64,000 bases of DNA from DATHTS01 sp965219305 (GTDB lineage Bacteria; Acidobacteriota; Blastocatellia; Pyrinomonadales; Pyrinomonadaceae), in NCBI GenBank assembly GCA_965219305.1, contig OZ244725.1:558001-622000 (forward strand), given 5' to 3'. Positions 8,554-17,206 of the stretch are shown here, piece after piece (positions within the stretch are counted from its first letter, which is position 1; each line of letters starts with the position of its first letter). The translations under genes and the position numbers were made by a program. The notes below the pieces were generated by a model that did no database searches, was not told where the DNA came from, and was given only the letters and a program-made list of their open reading frames with translations.

Positions 8554-8856
8554 TCATAAAAAAGCGATGGAATGCCCGCGGCGTTTTAAAAGTCTTCGGC
8601 GGGCAATTAGGAAAATGAAAGTGGTTTCTTCAAATTTTGCCGGGTCATAATTTTCGAGGAACTTCCAAATATCCTGAAATATTTCCAACGTAGCAGTTTC
8701 GGCTTCGGGTAAAGAAGAAGTATGTTTTTTTGCTAAGTTCCAAACTAAATTTCCGTACGTGGCAATGCACATTTCGATGGCTGATTTGTCATAATTGGCG
8801 ATTCTCGAGAGGATTGCCAAAGATTTAGAATTCAGACGTCGGTAATGTTTTAACAT
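8554..8856 (-). pseudogene. ECF sigma factor reduced to region 2 (truncated or decayed)
   Basis: The 100-residue ORF matches only region 2 of an ECF sigma-70 factor: AIEMCIATYGNLVWNLAKKH, the EAETATLEIFQDIWKF recognition of the -10 helix, and FIFLIARRRLLKRR. Region 4, needed for -35 binding, is absent. The frame ends right after RRRLLKRR in a T-rich stretch, and I found no region 4 in other frames downstream to 8362. It could be a decayed gene or a stand-alone region 2 protein. The upstream sequence is AT-rich with no Shine-Dalgarno sequence. Confidence 0.65.
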
Positions 8857-8902
8857 TATTTTTTTTTCGCATTTTCTTTACAAATTTTTGATTGCAAATT
8901 GG

Positions 8903-9043
8903 TTATTTACGCCGCCATTTGTATTTATGCTGCCAGAAGTTCCAACGCCATTTGATATTTATCGGATTAGCCGTTTCGTGAAAACCGAGTGCTATGCCGA
9001 TCAGCAGTTTGGTGTAATAAAACAAAAATAAAATTAACATCAT
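8903..9043 (-). CDS. Possible 46-residue protein (weak)
   Basis: A short ORF with a hydrophobic start (MMLILFLFYY) and an aromatic, basic tail (KWRWNFWQHKYKWRR). It is the only open frame of note in the 555-base gap between the sigma fragment and the receiver gene. No Shine-Dalgarno sequence and no homologue known to me. Listed because the composition (Trp/Arg-rich end, membrane-like start) is not what random AT-rich DNA usually gives. Confidence 0.25.
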   Translation of the reverse strand: MMLILFLFYYTKLLIGIALGFHETANPINIKWRWNFWQHKYKWRRK

Positions 9044-9116
9044 AGGCGGCTAATTTTTGTGTAAATTTACATTAAAAATTAGAGTTCCGGCGTTGAAAAT
9101 ATGCCTCAATCGAATT

Positions 9117-9142
9117 AAGGGATGCACCGAAACACATCCCTT
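9117..9142. terminator. Perfect 8-bp hairpin in the sigma-receiver gap
   Basis: Arms AAGGGATG and CATCCCTT with a 10-base loop. There is no good T-tract on either strand, so terminator function is uncertain. It may be a structured leader or a small repeat. Confidence 0.3.
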
Positions 9143-9411
9143 TCCCCTTGATCTGCTTAAAAGCCACAATTGAAAATTTAGTAAAAAAAGTGCGTTACTT
9201 GGCAATATAATTTACGGGCAAGACACTTATTTTTCTTCAAAAGCTTAATAATAATTTAAAGTTTTAAAAAGATTCAGTCTGTTATCAATCAGACAGAACT
9301 GCGAAATTTAACTTGTTAAATTATTGATAATCTGAAATGGAAAACCAATATTTTTAATTAAATCATTGGGATATGAAGAACAGGAAACATTTTTAATGAA
9401 AAACAAAAAAT

Positions 9412-9879
9412 ATGACTTTACCCGCTGCTTATATTTTATGCTTAGAAGTTGATAAAGATTGGTTTGAGTTGATGGAATTAATGTTTGAATACGCCGAGGG
9501 AAATTTTAAGATAACTTTGGTTTCAACAATTCGGGAAGCTTTAATTTTAATAGGACATATTAAATTCGATCTATATATTCTTGATTATGTGCTGCCGGAT
9601 GGCACGGGAATCGAAGTTTGCCGCAAAATTCGTGAGATGTATTCGGATTCGCCGATTATGTTTTATACAGCGATGGCTCAGAAAATTGAACGCGAAACGG
9701 CAATTAAATCCGGGGCAAACGAATATCTGATAAAACCCGACAATTTGAGTGATTTTTTATTCACGGTCAAACGTCTTTTGAGCAAGTCCGACATAATAAA
9801 TTCTTGCGTCCGCGAGGTTGAAATTATCAGAGAAAGTGAATCTTTAATTAAAACTAATTTAAGCGAAAAAATCCACTAA
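9412..9879 (+). CDS. Single-domain response regulator receiver
   Basis: A 155-residue protein made of one CheY-like receiver domain plus a short charged tail. The phosphoacceptor is Asp58 (YILDYVLPDG), the switch Thr is in FYTAMA (about 86), and the conserved Lys is Lys108 (YLIKPDN). The N-terminal acidic pocket is unusual: CLEVDKDW in place of the common VDDD. There is no output domain, and no kinase gene lies nearby. It likely relays phosphate or acts by protein contact. A strong terminator follows at 10009. Confidence 0.88.
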   Translation: MTLPAAYILCLEVDKDWFELMELMFEYAEGNFKITLVSTIREALILIGHIKFDLYILDYVLPDGTGIEVCRKIREMYSDSPIMFYTAMAQKIERETAIKSGANEYLIKPDNLSDFLFTVKRLLSKSDIINSCVREVEIIRESESLIKTNLSEKIH

Positions 9880-10008
9880 AAGGACATTTTATGTTTTAAG
9901 TCAAACAAAATCATCTTGATAAAATTCTTATGTCCAACAATGAACTTGTAAAATAAATTGAGCAACAAAGAGTTTTTTATTTTTCACAAATTATATTTAT
10001 CAATCGAA

Positions 10009-10054
10009 AATACCCAAAGTCAATTGCACGTTTGACTTTGGGTATTTTATTTTT
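10009..10054 (+). terminator. Strong intrinsic terminator after the receiver gene
   Basis: A perfect 15-bp stem (arms 10009-10023 and 10032-10046, beginning AATACCC) with an 8-base loop, followed by a T-rich run. It ends only 12 bases before the next ATG at 10066, and its 3' arm overlaps a promoter-like sequence. Confidence 0.85.
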
Positions 10055-10059
10055 ATTAT
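10032..10059 (+). promoter_or_regulatory. Promoter embedded in the terminator, for the FHA-PrsW gene
   Basis: The 3' arm of the preceding terminator contains TTGACT (10032-10037). A 16-base spacer and TATTAT (10054-10059) follow, 6 bases before the ATG at 10066. Transcription would start at or next to the ATG, predicting a leaderless mRNA. No Shine-Dalgarno sequence is present. Confidence 0.5.
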
Positions 10060-10065
10060 TTCAGT

Positions 10066-11703
10066 ATGCGATTATTACTGACCATAACAAGCGGAAGTTT
10101 GAGCGGACAGATTTTCGATTTGTCCGAAGGTGCGTTGTCAATCGGGCGCAGCGCAAATTCGAGCATCAGATTCGATCCTCTCAATGAAAAAATTGCTTCC
10201 AAACAACACGCTTTTATCGAATCGAGAAACGACGGATTTTATCTAATTGATAATCGAAGCACGAACGGAACTTTTCTAAACGATCAGCGGATTGAATCGG
10301 TAAAATTAAACCACGCCGATGAAATAACATTCGGTAAAAACGGTATCACTGCAAATGTCGTCATAGAAAAGAATTTTGCAAGTTTTCCGGTGACTGCTGC
10401 AGTTCAATCGTCGCCGGAAGAAATTCAACGGAGAGACGCTAAATCGTCAACTTTATTACTGCCAAATGTTCAACATAACAAACCTTCGTTCAGAAATTCT
10501 GTTTCGAGTTTCGGACTCGGAAATTATGATGCACAGCAAGTCGCTCCTAAAAGTCAAACCGGAAAATATATCGGAATTGCGATAACTATTTTCGGGATTG
10601 TCTTTTTGTCTTTGGTTGTAATGCTGATTTTATTTGCCAGCATCGGAATCGGAACGGCAATTTTAGCCGCAATCGTCGCTTTCGTTCCGGCATTGATTTA
10701 TATCCTGCCGCTGATTTTTCTCGACCGTTATGATCCTGAACCTCTCTGGCTGTTGTCGCTGGCTTTTGCTTGGGGCGCACTCGTTTCGGTTATTGTTTCG
10801 ATTGTTATAAACACTGCAATTGGTGTCGGTGTGGCGGTAATCATTCATCCGGCGGTGGGGAATTTAGCAAGCGCAGTTATCTCCGCGCCGATTTTCGAGG
10901 AATCTTCAAAAGGCATCGGGGTTTTGATTTTATTGATTTTTTTTCGCCGTTATTTTGATGATATTCTCGACGGAATCGTCTTTGCCGGAGTAATCGCACT
11001 CGGTTTTGCAACCGTCGAAAATGTGCTTTATTACGGGCGCGGTTTCAACGAAGGCGGTTTAAGCGATTTGTTGTTACTTTTCGGTTTGCGCGGCATTTTA
11101 TCGCCTTTTGCTCACGTAGTTTTTACCTCGATGACCGGAATCGGCTGTGGAATTTCCCGCGAATCACATAATAAATTTATAAAAATCATTATGCCGTTTG
11201 TCGGTTATATCGCTGCGGTCGGTCTGCATATGATCTGGAATGCGTTGGGAATTGTTCTGATGGTTATTTTGTCGAAACTTGATCTGCTCGGCAGTTGTCG
11301 GGTTATCGGTTTAGGAAACGACCCCGGATTGTGTTCTTTTTTAGTCGGTTACGGCGTTTTGGAGGTTCCGCTTTTTATAATATTCGTTATTTTTCTAATT
11401 TATATAATGCGGCGGCAAAACAGGATTCTCAAAGATATGCTGGCTATTGATGTAGTGCGCGGAATTATTCCCGAAGAACATCTCAGAGTTGCGACCTCGG
11501 CATTTAAAAGTTCATTTTGGTTGTTGGGAAGTTTATTTAGCGGGAAATTTCGTGCGCGTAGTAATTATATGCGGGCAATCGGTAAACTCGGACTTTCTTA
11601 CTGGCATATTCAACGCGCCACCGCCGCACAAGGTCACACGGGAAGTTTTCAGCAGAATCCGATCTTGCGTAATGAAGTAATTAAATGGCGCGATAAGGTT
11701 TAA
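10066..11703 (+). CDS. FHA domain fused to a PrsW-type intramembrane protease
   Basis: A 545-residue protein. Residues 1-100 are an FHA phosphothreonine-binding domain with GRS (27-29), SKQH (45-48) and NRSTNGTF (63-70). A 60-residue linker follows. From about residue 168 come eight or more membrane helices of the PrsW family, with its conserved sites in order: PIFEESSKG (Glu278-Glu279), ATVENVLYY (Glu318), AHVVFTSMTG (His350) and LHMIWN (His388). PrsW cuts anti-sigma factor RsiW in Bacillus. The FHA part suggests control by Ser/Thr phosphorylation, perhaps through the window's own kinase; this is inference. A C-terminal cytosolic tail of about 90 residues follows. Confidence 0.88.
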   Translation: MRLLLTITSGSLSGQIFDLSEGALSIGRSANSSIRFDPLNEKIASKQHAFIESRNDGFYLIDNRSTNGTFLNDQRIESVKLNHADEITFGKNGITANVVIEKNFASFPVTAAVQSSPEEIQRRDAKSSTLLLPNVQHNKPSFRNSVSSFGLGNYDAQQVAPKSQTGKYIGIAITIFGIVFLSLVVMLILFASIGIGTAILAAIVAFVPALIYILPLIFLDRYDPEPLWLLSLAFAWGALVSVIVSIVINTAIGVGVAVIIHPAVGNLASAVISAPIFEESSKGIGVLILLIFFRRYFDDILDGIVFAGVIALGFATVENVLYYGRGFNEGGLSDLLLLFGLRGILSPFAHVVFTSMTGIGCGISRESHNKFIKIIMPFVGYIAAVGLHMIWNALGIVLMVILSKLDLLGSCRVIGLGNDPGLCSFLVGYGVLEVPLFIIFVIFLIYIMRRQNRILKDMLAIDVVRGIIPEEHLRVATSAFKSSFWLLGSLFSGKFRARSNYMRAIGKLGLSYWHIQRATAAQGHTGSFQQNPILRNEVIKWRDKV

Positions 11704-11780
11704 AATAATCTGTGAAATTATTTAGTTTCTGCGAACTTATGATTGCTCCGAGTTTTGATATTTGATAACACACAATCAAA

Positions 11781-12857
11781 TCACTTGGTATATTTCTGCA
11801 AACTCGCAACAAGAAGAATAATAATCGCCTGTAAAACTTCGACTAAATCTTTTGAAACGTATTCTGTAAAAGCATCAACGAAAATTCCGCCGCGCTGCAA
11901 AATTGCGAAAAATATCGCTGCGATGACGATTCCAAACGGGTGATTTCTACCCAAAAGCGCGACTGCAATTCCCCAAAATCCCCAACCTGCCGAAAAACCG
12001 TCGTAATAGCGATAACGATAACCGAGAACTTCGCCGACGGCGACCATTCCGGCAAGCGCGCCGGAGATCGTCATGGCGATGATTATTTGTTTATTCGCCG
12101 AAATTCCGCCGTATTCCGCCGCCGCAGGATTTTCGCCGACCGCACGAAGTTCATACCCCCATTTCGTTTTCCACAAAAAGATATAAACCAGAACGCACAT
12201 TATAATTGCGATCACGAATGCGATGCTTAAAGGCACAAATTCCGGCATTCCCGGAATAAATTGACTGATGCGCGGAATATGCGCTGCTTCGCCGATGGGA
12301 ACAGTTTGCAAGATCGGATCGCCTGCTTGCTTAAAGTGATATTGCGTAAAATAACTGACCAAACCAAGCGCGACGAAGTTGAGCATAATCGTGTTGATGA
12401 CTTCGCTCGAACCGAATTTGGCTTTTAAAAATCCCGGAATCGCCGCCCAAATTCCTCCCGCGACCATCGCCGTTAAAATACACAATGGAATCAGCAAAAA
12501 TGACGGCAAAGACATCCACGAATAATCGACATTTTCACCGAAAACATTAACAATTGTGCCACCGAATTTGATGCCGACCCACGCCGTCGCAAATGATGCG
12601 ACATAAAGCTGACCTTCCGCGCCGATGTTTAAAAGTCCGCAGCGAAAAGCGACCGCGACTGCCAAACCCGTGAATATCAGAGGCGTGGCGTAAAAGAGCA
12701 TATAACCGACATCTTTCAGCGAGCCGAAAGAGTTGCCGATCAATAAACTAAAGGTCGTAAACGGATTGTCGCCGATCAGTAAAACGATGATTCCGCCGAT
12801 GATGAATGCCACAACTACGGCAACTATTGGCGATAGAATTTCACGATAGATTTTCAT
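11781..12857 (-). CDS. ABC transporter permease, nucleoside/simple-sugar type (COG4603)
   Basis: A 358-residue integral membrane permease of the BPD_transp_2 family, related to nucleoside importer subunits such as YufP/NupP. Eight to ten hydrophobic helices are evident, along with family landmarks PLIFTGLAVAVAFRCGLLNIGAEGQLY and NFVALGLVSYF. Its usual partners (a second permease, an ATPase with two nucleotide-binding domains, and a BMP lipoprotein) are absent on both sides. The operon is either split or this is an orphan gene. It is convergent with the FHA-PrsW gene and divergent from clpB. Confidence 0.9.
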   Translation of the reverse strand: MKIYREILSPIVAVVVAFIIGGIIVLLIGDNPFTTFSLLIGNSFGSLKDVGYMLFYATPLIFTGLAVAVAFRCGLLNIGAEGQLYVASFATAWVGIKFGGTIVNVFGENVDYSWMSLPSFLLIPLCILTAMVAGGIWAAIPGFLKAKFGSSEVINTIMLNFVALGLVSYFTQYHFKQAGDPILQTVPIGEAAHIPRISQFIPGMPEFVPLSIAFVIAIIMCVLVYIFLWKTKWGYELRAVGENPAAAEYGGISANKQIIIAMTISGALAGMVAVGEVLGYRYRYYDGFSAGWGFWGIAVALLGRNHPFGIVIAAIFFAILQRGGIFVDAFTEYVSKDLVEVLQAIIILLVASLQKYTK

Positions 12858-12950
12858 TTTTAAAAGTTTAGGACGAGTTCGCTATTAAATATAACTGATA
12901 AAAGCCTTAAGTGTCATCTCAAAACACGATAAAATAATTTTTCGAGAGAC

Positions 12951-12979
12951 TTGACAATAAGACACTCAAGTTTTATTAT
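12951..12979 (+). promoter_or_regulatory. Consensus sigma-70 promoter for clpB
   Basis: TTGACA (12951-12956), a 17-base spacer and TATTAT (12974-12979), close to the ideal. The leader to the ATG at 13021 would be about 35 bases. No CIRCE palindrome was seen, so heat-shock control by HrcA is not evident here. Confidence 0.75.
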
Positions 12980-13020
12980 GGTTAAAGACTAAGCAATGAA
13001 ATTAGTTTGATTTTTTTATT

Positions 13021-15615
13021 ATGAGATTTGACAGATATACAATTCGCGGACAGGAAGCGATTCAGGAAGCGATCGGAGTCGCCGAGAAAAATCAAAATCA
13101 ACAGGTCGAACCAGAGCATCTTCTGGCTTCGATGCTCGAACAAAAAGAGGGAACGTTGCGCCCGATTCTTGGAAAGATCGGCGCGCGTTCCGAGCAAATT
13201 TTAGATGAAGTTACGGCGGCGATTGCAAAATTTCCGCAAGTTTCCGGCGGTCAGCAGTATTTTTCTTCGCGCATTAACACGATTTTTCAGGAAGCACAGA
13301 AAGAAGCCGAGAAAATGTCGGACGAATATATTTCGACGGAGCATCTTTTGCTGGCGATTGCCGCTGAAAAAGAAGGCGACGCGGGACGGATTTTGCGCTC
13401 GAACGGAATCACGAAAGAAGATTTAGAAAAAGTGATCGCCGATATGCGCGGCGGTGCTAAAATTACCGATCAAAACGCGGAAGAGAATTTTCAGGCGTTG
13501 GAAAAATATGCGATTGATCTGACCGAACGTGCGCGAAAAGGAAAACTCGATCCGGTGATCGGGCGCGATGATGAAATTCGCCGGACGATTCAAGTGCTTT
13601 CGCGTCGGACGAAAAATAATCCGGTTTTGCTCGGCGAACCGGGCGTTGGAAAAACGGCGATCGTCGAAGGTTTGGCGCAGAGAATTGTTTCGGGCGATGT
13701 GCCGGATACGATCAAAAATAAAAGACTCGTCGGGTTAGATTTGGGCGCGATGCTCGCGGGCGCAAAATATCGCGGCGAATTTGAAGACCGTCTGAAAGCG
13801 GTTTTGAAAGAGATCGAAAAATCGGACGGGCAGATAATTTTATTTATTGACGAACTTCACACATTGGTCGGCGCGGGCGCAAGTGAGGGCGCGATTGATG
13901 CGTCGAATATGCTGAAACCGGCTTTGGCGCGCGGGATTTTGCGTTGTGTCGGTGCCACGACTTTGAGCGAATATCAGAAATATATCGAGAAAGACAAGGC
14001 TCTGCAACGGCGTTTTCAAAATGTCTATGTTGATGAACCGAATGTCGAAGATACGATTTCGATCTTGCGCGGTTTAAAGGAAAAATACGAAGTTCATCAC
14101 GGCGTTCGCATTACCGATGCGGCGATTGTCGCGGCGGCGACGCTTTCAAATCGTTATATAACCGACAGATTTTTGCCGGACAAAGCAATTGATCTGATTG
14201 ATGAAGCCGCGTCGAAGCTGCGAATCGAAATTGATTCGCTTCCGGTCGAGATTGATGTTTTGGAGCGCGAAATCTTACAGCTTGAAATTGAAAAACAAGC
14301 GTTACAGCGCGAAACCGACGCGAAATCGAAGGATAGACTTGAAGACATCGAAAAACGCATCGCCGATCTGAAAGAAAAATCCGGCGGAATGAAGGCGAAA
14401 TGGCAGTCGGAAAAAGACGAGATCGAGAAGATGCGCGGCGGGAAAGAGCAGTTGGAGCAGGCGAAACTCGAACTCGAACAAGCGCGTCAACGCGGCGATC
14501 TGGAAAGTGCGGCGAAACTGCAATACGGGAAAATTCCCGAACTCGAAAAACAGTTGACGAGCGAACAGGACAGACTTGCCGATTTGCAAAAAGAAGGCGT
14601 TTTCCTAAAAGAAGAAGTTGACGAAGAAGATGTCGCGGAAGTCGTCGCCAAATGGACGGGCGTTCCGGTTTCCAAGATGCTCGAAGGCGAGATGCAGAAG
14701 CTCGTCAAGATGGAAGAGAATTTGCGTAAACGTGTAATCGGTCAGGACGAAGGCTTAAATGCCGTCGCCAATGCGGTTCGACGCGCCCGTGCCGGACTTC
14801 AAGACCCGAATCGTCCGATTGGTTCGTTCATCTTTTTAGGTCCGACGGGCGTTGGAAAAACTGAAACGGCGAAGGCTCTGGCGGAATTTATGTTCGACGA
14901 CGAACGCGCGATGGTGCGGCTCGATATGTCGGAATATATGGAAAAACACGCCGTCGCACGGATGATCGGTGCGCCGCCGGGATATGTCGGTTATGACGAA
15001 GGCGGTCAATTGACCGAAGCCGTGCGCCGCAGACCTTATTCGGTCGTGCTTTTCGATGAAATTGAAAAAGCGCACCCGGACGTTTTTAATATTCTTTTGC
15101 AGATTTTGGACGACGGGCGTTTGACCGATTCTAAAGGTCGCGTCGTGGATTTCAAAAACACGGTTTTGATAATGACATCGAATCTGGGTTCGCGCGAAAT
15201 TCAATCGTCGGAGTTGGTTGACACGCCTTTGAAAGATATGATTCTCGGCGTTTTGAGGAGTCATTTCAAACCGGAATTTTTGAATCGGATTGATGATATT
15301 GTCGTGTTTACGCAATTAAAACGTGAAGAGATCGCGCAGATCATTGACGTGCAGCTTGCGAAGTTGCGTAAGAATTTGTCCGATAGAGGAATCCAAATTG
15401 TTTTGGAAGATTCGGCGAAAGCACTGCTCGTCGAAGAAGGTTACGATCCGACATTCGGCGCGAGACCTTTGAAACGTGCGATTCAGACGCTGATTCAAAA
15501 TCCGCTCGCCGTCAAACTTTTGAACGGTGAAGTCGGAAGCGGCGACACGATAAAAGTTACGGCTGAAAACGGCGCGATGAAATTCGCGTCGGAAGTTTCG
15601 ACGGCGACGGCGTAG
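13021..15615 (+). CDS. clpB: ATP-dependent disaggregase ClpB
   Basis: An 864-residue AAA+ chaperone that, with DnaK/GrpE, pulls apart aggregated proteins in the cytoplasm. It has a Clp N-domain repeat pair (residues 1-150), the first AAA+ module with GEPGVGKT near residue 204 and LFIDELHTLVGAG, a long coiled middle domain (about 400-525), and a second module with GPTGVGKT near residue 605. The ClpP-binding loop is lacking, as expected. Length is typical. grpE starts 7 bases after its stop. Confidence 0.97.
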   Translation: MRFDRYTIRGQEAIQEAIGVAEKNQNQQVEPEHLLASMLEQKEGTLRPILGKIGARSEQILDEVTAAIAKFPQVSGGQQYFSSRINTIFQEAQKEAEKMSDEYISTEHLLLAIAAEKEGDAGRILRSNGITKEDLEKVIADMRGGAKITDQNAEENFQALEKYAIDLTERARKGKLDPVIGRDDEIRRTIQVLSRRTKNNPVLLGEPGVGKTAIVEGLAQRIVSGDVPDTIKNKRLVGLDLGAMLAGAKYRGEFEDRLKAVLKEIEKSDGQIILFIDELHTLVGAGASEGAIDASNMLKPALARGILRCVGATTLSEYQKYIEKDKALQRRFQNVYVDEPNVEDTISILRGLKEKYEVHHGVRITDAAIVAAATLSNRYITDRFLPDKAIDLIDEAASKLRIEIDSLPVEIDVLEREILQLEIEKQALQRETDAKSKDRLEDIEKRIADLKEKSGGMKAKWQSEKDEIEKMRGGKEQLEQAKLELEQARQRGDLESAAKLQYGKIPELEKQLTSEQDRLADLQKEGVFLKEEVDEEDVAEVVAKWTGVPVSKMLEGEMQKLVKMEENLRKRVIGQDEGLNAVANAVRRARAGLQDPNRPIGSFIFLGPTGVGKTETAKALAEFMFDDERAMVRLDMSEYMEKHAVARMIGAPPGYVGYDEGGQLTEAVRRRPYSVVLFDEIEKAHPDVFNILLQILDDGRLTDSKGRVVDFKNTVLIMTSNLGSREIQSSELVDTPLKDMILGVLRSHFKPEFLNRIDDIVVFTQLKREEIAQIIDVQLAKLRKNLSDRGIQIVLEDSAKALLVEEGYDPTFGARPLKRAIQTLIQNPLAVKLLNGEVGSGDTIKVTAENGAMKFASEVSTATA

Positions 15616-15622
15616 GGAAAAA

Positions 15623-16450
15623 TTGCCGCAGAAAAACAAATACGAAGAGAAAGTAAAGAAATATGCCGAACTCGCGGCGGAATTTGTCAACTCTGCGGTT
15701 AATTTTTCCCAAACGATAGATGGTTTGCTAAACTTAAATACGGCAAAGCATTTATCAAAATTTATGAGCTGGTTTAGTAAAAAAAAGATGAACGAACAAG
15801 AATTTGAAAACGAAGAAATTATTGACGGTGAAGTTGAAGAGATGAATTCTGAAAACAAAAATGAAGAATTCGAGGACGGCGAAGATATGAAATTTGAAGA
15901 AGCCAAAACGCCGAAAGACGTAAAATCCGCGCGCGAGATCGAACTCGAAAACAGACTCGGCGAAGAAACTCTCAGACGCGAAGCGGCGGAAGCGAAACTC
16001 GTCGGTGTGCAGAAAAAATTTAACGAGGTAAAAAACGAAATGGAACGCGAAACGCAGGGAATGCGGGCGCGTATGCAGAAAACTCTCGAAGATCGGGCAA
16101 AACAAGGGCAATTCAACTTTTTATTGACGCTTCTTCCGGTTTTGGATAATTTGAATCTGGCAATTCAGGCGGGCGAGCAAAATACATCGGCGGATAATTT
16201 ATTCGACGGCGTAAAAGGCACGGCGCGTTCGTTTGAACAGGCGTTGTTGAGCGTCGGTGTCGAAGCCGTTCCGTCGGTCGGCGCGGATTTTAATCCCGAA
16301 TTTCACGAAGCCGTTGATATGGTGGAAGCCGAGCCGGAAAATGACGGCAAAGTCGTCGGTGAATTTTCGCGCGGTTATAAATTGGGCGACAGATTACTGC
16401 GTCCGGCGCGTGTTCAGGTCGGCAAAGCGTTGGCGAAAAACGCCGGATAG
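15623..16450 (+). CDS. grpE: Nucleotide exchange factor GrpE with long N-terminal extension
   Basis: GrpE releases ADP from DnaK. The C-terminal half has the full GrpE pattern: coiled coil up to about residue 155, then FLLTLLPVLDNLNLAI, GVEAVPSVGADFNPEFHEAV, and GYKLGDRLLRPARVQVGK. Before it is an acidic segment rich in Glu (IIDGEVEEMNSENKNEEFED). Translation from the TTG at 15623, which has an AGGG 5 bases ahead, gives 275 residues. ATG codons at 15764 or 15788 are alternatives without good ribosome sites. The gene follows clpB directly, and dnaK/dnaJ are not next to it. Confidence 0.9.
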   Translation: MPQKNKYEEKVKKYAELAAEFVNSAVNFSQTIDGLLNLNTAKHLSKFMSWFSKKKMNEQEFENEEIIDGEVEEMNSENKNEEFEDGEDMKFEEAKTPKDVKSAREIELENRLGEETLRREAAEAKLVGVQKKFNEVKNEMERETQGMRARMQKTLEDRAKQGQFNFLLTLLPVLDNLNLAIQAGEQNTSADNLFDGVKGTARSFEQALLSVGVEAVPSVGADFNPEFHEAVDMVEAEPENDGKVVGEFSRGYKLGDRLLRPARVQVGKALAKNAG

Positions 16451-16456
16451 AAAATT

Positions 16457-17068
16457 ATGGGTTTGGCAAAACTCAAAACTCGAAAGATTTACACGCCCGA
16501 AGAATATCTGGAATTCGAGCGTGAGAGCGATTCGCGCCACGAATTTCTCGACAGCGAAATCTACGCGATGGCTGGCGAAAGTCTTTCGCACAGCCGCGTT
16601 TGTATGAACTTGGCGCGTGAAGTCGGAAATAAATTAAAAAGAACAAACTGCGAAGCGTTGTCGCCGAATATGAAAGTTCGGACTTCGACGGCGAGTCTTT
16701 TTTCTTATCCCGATCTGACGATCGTTTGCGGAGAACCGCAGTTTCACGACCGGAAAAAAGATGTTTTGACGAATCCGAAAGTGGTTTTTGAAGTTTTGTC
16801 GCCTTCGACCGCCGATTACGACCGGACAACGAAATTTTTGCGTTATCGAATGGGAAACGCAACGCTCACCGATTATATTTTGGTTTCGCAAGACCGTTGT
16901 TTCGTCGAGCATTTCACGAAGCACACCGACGGAAGTTGGATTTATAAAAGTTTAAATCAGCTTTCAGATATTCTGCGAATTGAAACTATTGATTGTGAAT
17001 TGAGTTTGGAAGAAATTTACGACCGCGTTGAACTTTTGCCTGAGGAAGAAGAGGAAAACGAAGATTGA
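16457..17068 (+). CDS. Uma2 family putative endonuclease
   Basis: A 203-residue member of the Uma2 (DUF820) family, a PD-(D/E)xK nuclease fold greatly expanded in cyanobacteria and some other phyla. Visible landmarks are YTPEEYLEFERESDSRHEFLDSEIYAMAG, SYPDLTIVCGE (catalytic Asp) and VVFEVLSPSTADYDRTTKF (Glu and Lys). The tail is acidic (PEEEEENED). It sits 6 bases after grpE, so it may share transcription with the chaperone genes, but a functional link is not established. Role unknown, possibly mobile-element related. Confidence 0.88.
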   Translation: MGLAKLKTRKIYTPEEYLEFERESDSRHEFLDSEIYAMAGESLSHSRVCMNLAREVGNKLKRTNCEALSPNMKVRTSTASLFSYPDLTIVCGEPQFHDRKKDVLTNPKVVFEVLSPSTADYDRTTKFLRYRMGNATLTDYILVSQDRCFVEHFTKHTDGSWIYKSLNQLSDILRIETIDCELSLEEIYDRVELLPEEEEENED

Positions 17069-17206
17069 AAATTTATTTGGAAATAGGAGTAAAAAACTGC
17101 GTAAATTTTTTTTCCGCAAAACATTTTCAAATGTTATTATATTTAAGGGCAAAAGAATCTAAATCTCATACATCAAAGGTTTGGTTTTAAAAATAAGAGG
17201 AATTAT

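Noticed and set aside
15316..16116. Minus-strand ORF of 266 codons across the clpB-grpE junction
   Set aside because: It is antisense to two well-matched genes, with a Phe/Ser/Arg-rich shadow composition.
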